DNA of 37,116 bases, taken from contig CAMAUY010000048.1 of the NCBI GenBank assembly GCA_945861565.1, positions 1-37,116 on the forward strand, given 5' to 3'. Shown piece after piece: positions 16,400 through 23,875 of the stretch. The notes under the pieces are model-generated. The model searched no databases and was not told where the DNA came from. It saw only the letters and a program-made list of their open reading frames with translations. The stretch comes from Akkermansia muciniphila (lineage in GTDB: Bacteria > Verrucomicrobiota > Verrucomicrobiia > Limisphaerales > UBA9464). The translations under genes and the position numbers were made by a program. Position 1 is the stretch's first letter. Every line of letters begins with the position of its first letter.

Positions 16400-16848
16400 G
16401 ATGAATTTTGACTAGGCCCTCTGCCTGGAGATTCCAGTAATCCAATGAACCGGAGTTTGGAACCACGGATGAACGCCGATAAACGCTGCTTCCGGGTGCT
16501 CACTCCGAAGGTGAGAGGCAACGGCTTCCTCTTATCCGCGTCCATCCGTGTGAATCCGCGGTTCTTCCCCCGGGCACTTTGCGTTTCGACTCGAACGTTG
16601 TCCGGGGACGTTTTGACCAGGCCCTCTGCTTTGCTTCGCGGCTTCCCGTGCGAATCCTACCGCGTGGCTCCGGTCGGGAAGAGCCCGATCAAGGCATCGA
16701 CCCGTTGGCAGGAGGAACGGGGGTGATGCTGGAAATCGTGAAGATATTTATCATACACCCCTCGGCAGTTTGCCGCCAAAAAAACAGCTTTGACGACTTC
16801 GTCTCGACCGGTAGTGTACCAGCTTCCTTTTCAAGAGGACTCGATCTC
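16400..16848. other. Gene-free stretch upstream of tpiA
   Basis: 449 bases that contain copy 2 of the dispersed repeat (16460-16564), then nothing recognisable, then an in-frame upstream start region for tpiA (SD at 16710-16715, ATG 16726). No other gene or RNA was identified. Confidence 0.5.
16460..16564. repeat. Dispersed imperfect palindrome, copy 2
   Basis: The left arm (GAACCACGGATGAACGCC, from 16460) is an inverted partner of the right arm ending GAATCCGCGGTTC (to 16564). An inner hairpin, CTCAC-TCCGAAG-GTGAG, fills part of the middle. Same family as 6441-6516. Confidence 0.65.
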
Positions 16849-17613
16849 ATGGAGAAAGAACGGAAGATAATCATTGCTGGAAACTGGAAGATGAACAAGA
16901 CGGTGGCGGAAGCCCTCGATCTCGTTCATGGGCTTCGGCGCGAGTTGGCCGCGATCAAGGATGCAGACATTGTCGTCTGCCCCCCGTTCACGGCCTTGGC
17001 GAGTGTTTCGAAAGCCATACTGGATTCGAATATCCGCCTCGGCGCCCAGAATATGAGCGAGCACGGCGGGGGCGCGTACACCGGTGAGATTGCTGCCGGC
17101 ATGCTGAAAGAGTTTTCGGTTGGATACGTGATTCTCGGGCATAGCGAGCGCCGCCAGTTTCAGCGCGAGGATGATGCCCTGATCTCTCGCAAGGCGGCGG
17201 TGGCCTTGGCGGCCAATCTGGTCCCGATCGTTTGTGTCGGGGAGACACTTTTGGAACGGGAAGGCGGAATGACCCAAACGGTGGTCGAAACGCAGGTTCG
17301 CGGTAGCCTAGCGGGTCTTTCGGGTGAACAGGTGGAAAAGACCGTGTTGGCCTACGAGCCAGTCTGGGCGATCGGCACCGGAAAGACGGCGACCAGTGCC
17401 CAAGCGCAAGAGGTTCACGCTTTTATTCGCAAGGTGCTCGCCACGTTGCACGGGGACGTTATCGCCCGTCGGGTTCGCATTCAATACGGCGGCAGTGTCA
17501 AAGCAAACAACGCCCGCGAATTGATGAGTCAACCGGATGTCGACGGGGCATTGGTGGGAGGTGCCTCCCTAGAGCTCCGGAGTTTTTCAGACATTATCCG
17601 CAATTCCATCTGA
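16849..17613 (+). CDS. tpiA: Triose-phosphate isomerase
   Basis: A 254-residue glycolytic enzyme that interconverts dihydroxyacetone phosphate and glyceraldehyde 3-phosphate. Visible active-site parts are AGNWKMNK (Asn and Lys of the phosphate/substrate site), GHSERR with the catalytic His, AYEPVWAIGTGKTA with the catalytic Glu and the mobile loop, and YGGSVKANN and LVGGASL for phosphate binding. The start at ATG 16849 has AGAGGA nine bases upstream and gives the usual length. The same frame is open further up and has another good ribosome site (AGGAGG 16710-16715, ATG 16726) that would add 41 residues, HPSAVCRQKN-like and unlike any known TIM head. secG follows 72 bases downstream. Confidence 0.97.
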   Translation: MEKERKIIIAGNWKMNKTVAEALDLVHGLRRELAAIKDADIVVCPPFTALASVSKAILDSNIRLGAQNMSEHGGGAYTGEIAAGMLKEFSVGYVILGHSERRQFQREDDALISRKAAVALAANLVPIVCVGETLLEREGGMTQTVVETQVRGSLAGLSGEQVEKTVLAYEPVWAIGTGKTATSAQAQEVHAFIRKVLATLHGDVIARRVRIQYGGSVKANNARELMSQPDVDGALVGGASLELRSFSDIIRNSI

Positions 17614-17685
17614 TTTTCCGACACCCAACCCGTCTCTACCGGCCATCTCTCGATATCGATTCGTTCTCCTTCACCCTTTCCCGTT

Positions 17686-18102
17686 ATGAGTCTCATTATT
17701 GGATTACTTTCTTTTATCCTCGTGCTGGTCTGCCTCGCGCTCGGCTTGCTGATCCTGATCCAACTCCCAAAAAAGGAAGCCGGGATGGGGTCCGCATTTG
17801 GAGCGGACACCACCGCGGCACTGTTCGGTGCCGGTGGCGGTAACGCTCTCACCAACCTCACGAAATGGCTTGCGTCCACATTCATCATTCTCTGCGTGCT
17901 GGTGTCCTCACTGACCGCGTACCAGAGTAAGTCGCAGTACGCCGGCGTTCGGAAGCAGCTCACCAGTACGCCGGTCAGTGCGCCGATTCCTGCCGCTTCA
18001 ACCCTGCCGACTCTGCCCACCTTGCCGCAGACGGTGACTGTGACCAATTCCACGATCCTCGTGACAAATCCCCCGACCGCGCTGCCCGCTCCTAAAAAGT
18101 AA
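17686..18102 (+). CDS. secG: Preprotein translocase subunit SecG
   Basis: A 138-residue inner-membrane subunit of the SecYEG export channel. Two membrane helices are visible: residues 3-26 (IGLLSFILVLVCLALGLLIL) and about 65-84 (TKWLASTFIILCVLVSSLTA). Between them lies the SecG signature, with PKKEAGMGSAFG and the glycine-rich FGAGGGNALT loop. The tail from about residue 90 is long, with Thr, Pro and Val-rich repeats (TLPTLPTLPQTVTVT), as in other PVC SecG proteins. It follows tpiA, an arrangement seen in several phyla. It is probably co-transcribed with tpiA. No Shine-Dalgarno is obvious. Confidence 0.9.
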   Translation: MSLIIGLLSFILVLVCLALGLLILIQLPKKEAGMGSAFGADTTAALFGAGGGNALTNLTKWLASTFIILCVLVSSLTAYQSKSQYAGVRKQLTSTPVSAPIPAASTLPTLPTLPQTVTVTNSTILVTNPPTALPAPKK

Positions 18103-18423
18103 CGCAGTGTATATTAAGAGCCCCGAGGCTACTGGTTTCTCGGCGCTCCCGCGGGTATTCCCAAGCTCTGCATCAGGCCGGCGACGGCGGTCAAGCGCGC
18201 AAGATTTCGGCCCCGTGGCGGAACGACGGCTTGCAGCCGGCTTCGTGTCCGTGTTTGAGGTGACGTGTTCATGGTTTATTGGTACCGAGTTGGTTGGTAT
18301 CCAAAGCCGGCTGCAAGCCGGCGCTCCGGCTCGCTCCGGGCTCGGGGCTCCGGGCAGCCGATACCCAATCGGCTTGGTTTTTTTGATTCTGATCCGAGGG
18401 TCGGCGGGCGTACGGTGGCGCAG
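18103..18423. other. Intergenic region between secG and oppA
   Basis: 321 bases, filled mainly by the palindromic element 18219-18328. An open frame in line with oppA crosses it but reads through the repeat and shows no protein character. No promoter was identified with confidence. Confidence 0.5.
18219..18328. repeat. Palindromic element with perfect 17-bp arms
   Basis: CGGCTTGCAGCCGGCTT (18227-18243) is a perfect inverted copy of 18304-18320. The arms extend outward with two mismatches (from 18219, to 18328). The 60-base middle has no coding character. A REP/MITE-like element; such GC-rich CCGGCTTGCAGCCGG arms are plausible for PVC intergenic repeats. Confidence 0.65.
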
Positions 18424-20127
18424 ATGATTGAGTTCTGGTTCGGTTTGATCGCGCGGACACTGTCTGCGCGTTGCCGCGTTCGAGCTCGACCGCCTGCATC
18501 GAGTTACGGCAACGCCTGTGCAGGGCTGGCGTTGATCCTGTGCCTCACGACAGGTTGCCGCGTTCGAGACCGTGCGACCGTCGTCATCCTCAATGGTTCA
18601 GAACCCGAAACCATCGATCCGCAGATTTGCACCGGCCAGCCGGATGGCCGGGTGGCCGCTGCGTTGTTTGAAGGATTGACCCGCTTCAACGCGGAAACGG
18701 GTACCGCCGAACCGGGAATTGCTCATTCCTGGGAGATTTCGAAGGACGGGAAAATCTATACGTTTCACCTCCGAACAAACGCCGCCTGGTCAACCGGTGC
18801 TCCCATCCGGGCCGAAGACGTCGTGTATTCCTGGCGACGCGCAGTCAACCCGGTGACAGGCGTCGACTACGTGGGTCAACTCTTCTATGTGAAGAACGGG
18901 GAATTTCTGAATACCAATCGTTCCGCTCCGGATTTTGCCACATTAGGCGTCCGCGCTCTCGACCCGCTGACGGTCGAAGTGGAACTTGAAAATCCAACCC
19001 CGTTCTTCATTGATCTCTGCGCCTTTCGCACCTTGGCGGTCGTTCCACGTCAGACAATTGAACCCCTCGGGAAAGAGTCCGACCAATGGATCCGGAGCAA
19101 GGTCCTGCCGTGTTCGGGTGCCTATCAACTCGAGGAGTGGCGACTGAACGATCGCATCCGGCTGCGGCGGAATCCGCATTATTGGGATGCCACGAATGTC
19201 CGGGCAGAAACCATTGACGTGCTCCCCACGGAATCGCCGACGGCCACGCTGAATCTCTATTTCTCGGGGCAGGCTGATTTCATCGTCGACAACCGCAGCA
19301 TCCCCACCGAATTAAACGACATCCTTCGAGCGAGACCCGACTTCCATTCCTTCACCTATCTCGGCGTCTATTTCATGCGCATCAACGTGACCCGTGCGCC
19401 CTTCAATGACGTGCGCGTCCGGCAGGCCATGGCCATGGCGATTCAGAAGCAGCGGCTGGTCGAACGAATCACGCGGATGGGCGAGCCGATTGCCACGGCC
19501 CTGGTCCCGCCCAACTGCGGCGGGTACGAGCCACCGGCGGGATTGTTGTTCAATCCGGAGGAGGCGAAACGATTGCTGGCGGAAGCCGGCTATCCGGGAG
19601 GCCAGGGGTTTCCGGTCATTCAATACATGTTCAATGCCGGCGGGGGGGGCGGCTCGCGGCTTCACGAGCAGATCGGTGTTGAGATGCAACAAATGCTCCG
19701 AGAGCACCTCGGGATTCAGCTTCAATTGCGGCCGGTGGAATGGAAATCCTACCTTAACGAACAATCCCACACGAACTACGACCTCTGTCGTAGCTCCTGG
19801 ATTGGGGACTATAACGATCCGAACACCTTCTTGGATCTTTTCCTGAGCACAAGTCTCAACAACCGAACGGGCTGGAGTAATCCGGAGTACGACCGACTGA
19901 TGAAACAAGGCAACGCAACCCTCGATCGACAGAATCGGTTCGCCCTGCTCAAACAAGCGGAGACCCTCCTGGTGCGGGACGAACTGCCAATCATTCCCCT
20001 GTATCATTACCGGGGCTTGTTCGCCTTCGACACCAACCGGCTCGGAGGCATCTACGGAAACCTTACGGATGAACATCCGTTTGGGGCGATCTACCGGAAG
20101 GAGAATTCCAGTGCCTTACGGCGCTGA
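18424..20127 (+). CDS. oppA: Oligopeptide ABC transporter substrate-binding lipoprotein
   Basis: A 567-residue SBP_bac_5 (OppA/DppA-type) binding protein that captures peptides for import. A lipoprotein signal is present: basic head, hydrophobic stretch and lipobox LTTGC with Cys45 as the lipid site, so it should be anchored to a membrane. Family landmarks are SEPETIDPQ near the mature start, LFEGLTRFN, YSWRRAVNP and the C-terminal DYNDPNTFLDLF. ATG 18424 is chosen because the upstream in-frame extension (to 18265) is repeat sequence and would bury the signal. oppB follows after 46 bases. Ligand class (peptides) is from family only. Confidence 0.88.
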   Translation: MIEFWFGLIARTLSARCRVRARPPASSYGNACAGLALILCLTTGCRVRDRATVVILNGSEPETIDPQICTGQPDGRVAAALFEGLTRFNAETGTAEPGIAHSWEISKDGKIYTFHLRTNAAWSTGAPIRAEDVVYSWRRAVNPVTGVDYVGQLFYVKNGEFLNTNRSAPDFATLGVRALDPLTVEVELENPTPFFIDLCAFRTLAVVPRQTIEPLGKESDQWIRSKVLPCSGAYQLEEWRLNDRIRLRRNPHYWDATNVRAETIDVLPTESPTATLNLYFSGQADFIVDNRSIPTELNDILRARPDFHSFTYLGVYFMRINVTRAPFNDVRVRQAMAMAIQKQRLVERITRMGEPIATALVPPNCGGYEPPAGLLFNPEEAKRLLAEAGYPGGQGFPVIQYMFNAGGGGGSRLHEQIGVEMQQMLREHLGIQLQLRPVEWKSYLNEQSHTNYDLCRSSWIGDYNDPNTFLDLFLSTSLNNRTGWSNPEYDRLMKQGNATLDRQNRFALLKQAETLLVRDELPIIPLYHYRGLFAFDTNRLGGIYGNLTDEHPFGAIYRKENSSALRR

Positions 20128-20173
20128 AGTGGGGCTGCTCATCCATTCGAAACACTTAAACTGACACTGTCCG

Positions 20174-21094
20174 ATGCCTCCCATTCTCCGAAGGCTTGCC
20201 GCCATTCCGCCGCTCGTCCTACTCATTGCCAGCCTCGCTTTCTTTCTCGTGCGCATTGCACCTGGCGGGCCCTTTGATCGGGAGCGGAAGTCCGCATCGC
20301 CCGAAATTGAACGTCAACTGCAGGAACAATACCATCTCGATGAGCCGCTCTGGAAGCAATACGGACGATTCCTCGCTGGGGTTTGCCGCGGCGATCTCGG
20401 GCCCTCTCTTAAATACCGGAACCACAGCGTGACCGACATCATCCTGCAGGGACTACCCGTCTCGTTGACGCTCGGGTTATTGGCCTTCGGATTCGCGCTC
20501 GGCGTCGGAATCCCCGCGGGATTCTCCTCGGCAGTCTGGCGGGGCCAGGGGGGGGATTGGGGCGTCAGTTTGCTGGTGATACTCGCCATCTGCATCCCGG
20601 GATTTGTCATTGGCCCCGTCCTTATCCTGGTCTTCGGGCTGAAGCTCGGCTGGTTCCCCGTCGGACTCTGGGGCTCCCCCATGCATGCGGTGCTTCCCAT
20701 GATGACTCTGGGGCTCTATTTCGCGGGGCGGATCGCCCGGCTCATGCGTGAAGGCATGACGCAGACGTTGCAATGCGAGTATATCCAGACGGCCCGGGCG
20801 AAGGGATTGTCGGAGATGCGTGTTCTATTGAAGCATGCCTTTCGTCCGGCCGTCTTACCGGTGGTCTCCTATAGCGGACCGATGCTGGCGGATCTCCTGA
20901 CCGGAAGTTTTGTGGTGGAAAACATTTTCCAAGTGCCCGGCATTGGTGTTTTTCTGGTGAACAGTTCGATTAACCGCGACTATCCGATGACGATCGGTCT
21001 GGTCATGCTCTACGCGATCCTCTTGCTCGGACTCAATGTGTTGGTGGACTTCAGCTACAGTCTACTGGACCCCCGCACCCAATCGTCTGCATGA
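20174..21094 (+). CDS. oppB: Oligopeptide ABC transporter permease OppB
   Basis: A 306-residue inner-membrane permease. It has about six hydrophobic helices, the N-terminal helix LVLLIASLAFFLVRIAPGGPFD typical of OppB/DppB, and the cytoplasmic EAA loop that contacts the ATPase (EYIQTARAKGLSEMRVLLKHAFRPA region, about residues 198-221). It ends SYSLLDPR, also typical. It is the second gene of the operon with oppA. oppC and the two ATPases (oppD, oppF) that a working importer needs do not follow. Instead come a palindrome, a 38-residue fragment and a decayed IS4-type element. Without partner genes elsewhere, the transporter would be inactive. Confidence 0.93.
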   Translation: MPPILRRLAAIPPLVLLIASLAFFLVRIAPGGPFDRERKSASPEIERQLQEQYHLDEPLWKQYGRFLAGVCRGDLGPSLKYRNHSVTDIILQGLPVSLTLGLLAFGFALGVGIPAGFSSAVWRGQGGDWGVSLLVILAICIPGFVIGPVLILVFGLKLGWFPVGLWGSPMHAVLPMMTLGLYFAGRIARLMREGMTQTLQCEYIQTARAKGLSEMRVLLKHAFRPAVLPVVSYSGPMLADLLTGSFVVENIFQVPGIGVFLVNSSINRDYPMTIGLVMLYAILLLGLNVLVDFSYSLLDPRTQSSA

Positions 21095-21111
21095 GGCGCC
21101 CCCCTCACCCT

Positions 21112-21146
21112 ACCCTCTGACCCCGCTCCGAGCGGGGTCAGAGGGT
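21112..21146. repeat. Perfect 16-bp hairpin after oppB
   Basis: ACCCTCTGACCCCGCT (21112-21127) and its perfect inverted copy (21131-21146) around the loop CCG. Outer arms (CCCCTCACCC before, GGGTGACGGGG after) extend it. No T-run, so it is more likely a REP-like repeat than a terminator, though it could block exonucleases or transcription. Confidence 0.6.
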
Positions 21147-21222
21147 GGCCGTAGGCCGGGTGACGGGGATACTCCGGAATCGCGCTCTGAAAAGCGCGCA
21201 AATCTCTTTCCTGCAATGGTTC

Positions 21223-21339
21223 ATGAGATCACGGCACGCACCGTTAAGTCCGGCGGATTCTCTCTCCCGCACCATCGCCCCGGAGACGCCCATTCTGCCC
21301 GGGTGGTTGGACCGATTATCCCGGCATTTCAAAAAGTGA
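21223..21339 (+). pseudogene. 38-residue open fragment after oppB, possible oppC remnant
   Basis: An ATG at 21223 opens 38 codons (MRSRHAPLSPADSL...) ending TGA at 21337, eight bases before the inverted end of the IS4-like element. Position and strand are those expected for oppC, and the end (WLDRLSRHFKK) resembles the basic segment that precedes the first helix of OppC proteins. The fragment has no membrane segment of its own. Identity as oppC is only a guess from position. Confidence 0.25.
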
Positions 21340-21346
21340 CAAAAAG

Positions 21347-22577
21347 GAACGGTGTCCAAGATTGGAAATCAAAGTGTGGCGTATAACACCCTGAGACGTG
21401 GCGTGGCGGCGTCCCAGTCAAGTCGGTCGGCGAAACTGGAGCGTAGCCACCGGAGCAGTTTTACGGAGTGCTGAGTGAAGCGCTGGAGGGCGATCACGGG
21501 ACTGGGGATCTTTCGCCCCAGTGCCGCGGCAAACTCTTGAGCCTTGGCAAAAGTCTTCTGCTTGCGGGCCATCTCCGCCGTATTCTCGATGCCGTCGGCT
21601 TTCAAGCGCGCCTCCACAATCAAGAGCAGGTTGTGCAATAGGCAAATCAACTGTCCTTGCGTGGCCTTGGCGGTTTGAGAATTGGCCCAAGCCTGCTGTT
21701 CGCCGAGTTTGTTCTTAAGCGGATCGAAAACCTTTTCGACATCCCAGCGTAGTTTGTAAAGAAAGGCGATGAGTCCAGGCCGTAGAGTCATCTCGTTGGT
21801 GAGGAACACTTACTCGGTCCCGCTCACCGGCTCGAGGTAGCGAATGCGCCTCAGGAGCACGCCGGCGATACCGAACACCCATTCCACCGATTGGATGCCC
21901 GCGTTCACCGGATCGGCTCGATCCCAAGCCGGGGTTCCTGTGACCCCCAGTTTCATATTCTCCTTCTCCAGGCTGACGAAGTACAAACCGTGAGCCTGCT
22001 TCCAACGGTGCCAGGCATGAAAATCGATGCAGGCCTTGTCCCAAACGTAGGCAAAGCCAAAGGCGTGCTGTTGAAGAAAAGCTCGGCCTGAGGGTAATTC
22101 GTGGAGCACGCGTTGCAGACCGAGATGAACCCAAGCCTCGTCCGGGAGGGCTGGGCAGTGGCGGGTGTGAAGGCAATCGGGTAGAAGTTCCAGGACGGGA
22201 GCCAGGAAGGTGGCGGCGACGGACCCAGAGGTAGGAGGAGAGACAGATCTCATAGGGTCCGAAAAATTTTTCCTCCCTAGCTCGTCAACTAAAATATCAA
22301 TTAAAAGCGCAGGGATACCCCTAGGGAGGATCGAGAGAAGAAGTGTGCCGGATTTCGACCCCTAAATCGTCCTGGGGCATTCTAGAGATTTGCGATCCCC
22401 TTTAGCTCTGGGATTCAACGGTGCCGGGGACCGGGGCGCGGAGAATGCGCTGAGAACTCATCGACGAGCAGAAAGAAGGATCGCCCCCCAGCAAGTAGTG
22501 GCTTCACCGTGCCCATCTACCGCTCCAGCAATCAATGCAATAGGCCTCGGAAATCCTCTCAATCTTGGACACCGTTC
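21347..22577. mobile_element. Decayed IS4-type insertion element
   Basis: GAACGGTGTCCAAGATTG at 21347-21364 and its perfect inverted copy at 22560-22577 flank a broken IS4-family transposase on the minus strand. The distance (about 1.2 kb) is short for IS4 elements, consistent with an internal deletion. The transposase ends five bases inside the left end, but about 300 bases separate its first codon from the right end, so the right boundary is less secure. No target duplication was found by eye. Confidence 0.55.
21369..22253 (-). pseudogene. IS4-family transposase, broken by an internal stop and a deletion
   Basis: One continuous minus-strand frame of 295 codons is interrupted by a single TAA at 21810-21812. 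The join reads YLEPVSGTE-stop-VFLTNEM, where related transposases have a Tyr codon, so one base change explains it. Downstream, the IS4 signature Y-x2-R-x3-E-x6-K is intact in YKLRWDVEKVFDPLK. Upstream, the N-terminal segment (WVHLGLQRVLHELPSGRAFLQQH) runs directly into YVWDKACIDFHAWHRWKQ. Family members normally have over 100 residues between these parts, including the first catalytic Asp, so an in-frame deletion is likely. The protein cannot be active. The homology is from memory of the family, not a search. Confidence 0.8.
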
Positions 22578-22748
22578 TTCTTTTAGGGCGACTTCCACCG
22601 AAATTCGCAGCTCCAGGAAAACGCAGGGCAAAGGCGCCTCGGGTTCCGATCCTAACCACGTCGCCATATCGCAACTGGCTCAAATATATGTAATGCCAAT
22701 TGATTTTGCCAGGGCTCGGCGGCAAAAAATAGTTATCCTTCAAGTATT
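22254..22748. other. Gene-poor region between the IS4 remnant and the oxidoreductase gene
   Basis: 495 bases. It holds an inverted 9-mer pair, CCTCCCTAG near 22273-22281 and CTAGGGAGG near 22321-22329, and the right end-like repeat 22560-22577. A 79-codon minus-strand frame (22504-22743) passes through that repeat (KRRTVSKIERISE) and has some protein-like character, but no family was recognised and it may be a gene scrap. Confidence 0.4.
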
Positions 22749-23858
22749 TTAACCCGAGATCGCGATGGGGCGGTTTCCGGCGCAGGCGGAATCATGGCAG
22801 GCGTTCATCACGAGTTGGGTCTTATAGGCAATGTCGGACCACTCGGAATTCAACTTCCCCGAACGGACCTGCGCGGTGAAGTTGCGAAACAGATTCGTCT
22901 CCTGGGCGGTGGCGTGGCTGTTGCTGTGCTCCGGCACGATCAACGAGCGACGATTCTCCTCCATGCGAAACTCGCAGCCGCTGACCTTGAACGCCGCGTT
23001 GCTCACGTGAAACGAAATTTCTTTTCCATAGAATGGAAGGACGAAGTCGTCCAGGCGCAGAATTCCTTTGTCGCCGCTCACCACGGCCCATTGCTCATTA
23101 TGCGTTAGAAAGGAACTATAAAATCCGGCGGAAACACCGTCGTCGTAGAGCAACTCGCCGGAAAATCCCGTTGGGATGGCAGTGCCCCCCGTTCCGGTTC
23201 CGAATTCACTGAGAATGCGTCCGGTCACCTGGCGTGGCAGTTGACCTTTCATGGCGACCAGTGCGAAACGGATGCAGTACCAACCGAGGTCGCCGAGGCA
23301 CCCATGGGGTTCGAGCGCACTGTCGACACGGATATTCCCTTTGAAAAAATCGGGTGGCGCATAGAAACAGAACGCAGACGTGATGCGCTTGATTTGCCCT
23401 ACGCTGGATGAGTCATCGAGAACTGTTCGTATTTCCTGCAGGCGGCGGCTGTGCATGAACATGACGCCATCAAGGAACTGCACCGAATGTTGGCGACAGG
23501 CGTCGAGCATCTCCCGCAGGTCGGCGACGCTCGTTGCACAGGGCTTTTCGCAGACGACGTGTTTGCCCGCGGCGGCCGCGCGAAGCACCCATTGCTTGCG
23601 CAGGCCGGTGGGCAAGGGAATGTAGACGGCGTCGATTTGCTTGGATGCCAGCAATTCTTCGTAACTGCCGAAGGCATCGGGTGGGGATTCCATCGGTGCC
23701 TCGGTTTGGCATTCAGCTATGAATTGCCGACTGCGTTCGAGTTGGCGGCTGGCGACGGCGACCACGGTGGCGTTGCCGGAGTTGTGGATGGCCTTCCAGT
23801 TTTTCCGAGCGATGTTTGCCGTGCCCAGGATTCCCCAGCGAAGCTTATTTGGTGTCAT
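22749..23858 (-). CDS. Gfo/Idh/MocA family oxidoreductase
   Basis: A 369-residue NAD(P)-dependent dehydrogenase that would oxidise or epimerise a sugar or cyclitol. The N-terminal Rossmann fold is visible: RWGILGTANIARKN with the GxGxxA-like turn, then AVASRQLERSRQFIAE. The family's EKP motif is present at VVCEKPCAT with the catalytic Lys. The C-terminal substrate domain includes DLGWYCIRFAL, which is common to this group. There is no export signal, so it may be cytoplasmic, although its operon partners are exported. It starts 17 bases after the DUF1501 stop and is the third gene of the PSD1 operon. The substrate is unknown. Confidence 0.9.
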   Translation of the reverse strand: MTPNKLRWGILGTANIARKNWKAIHNSGNATVVAVASRQLERSRQFIAECQTEAPMESPPDAFGSYEELLASKQIDAVYIPLPTGLRKQWVLRAAAAGKHVVCEKPCATSVADLREMLDACRQHSVQFLDGVMFMHSRRLQEIRTVLDDSSSVGQIKRITSAFCFYAPPDFFKGNIRVDSALEPHGCLGDLGWYCIRFALVAMKGQLPRQVTGRILSEFGTGTGGTAIPTGFSGELLYDDGVSAGFYSSFLTHNEQWAVVSGDKGILRLDDFVLPFYGKEISFHVSNAAFKVSGCEFRMEENRRSLIVPEHSNSHATAQETNLFRNFTAQVRSGKLNSEWSDIAYKTQLVMNACHDSACAGNRPIAISG

Positions 23859-23875
23859 GGTGAGAGAGACGCGGA

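Noticed and set aside
18265..18423. Longer N terminus for oppA
   Set aside because: The extension reads through a palindromic repeat and would place the lipobox far inside the protein.
19312..20076. 254-codon minus-strand ORF
   Set aside because: Antisense shadow of oppA.
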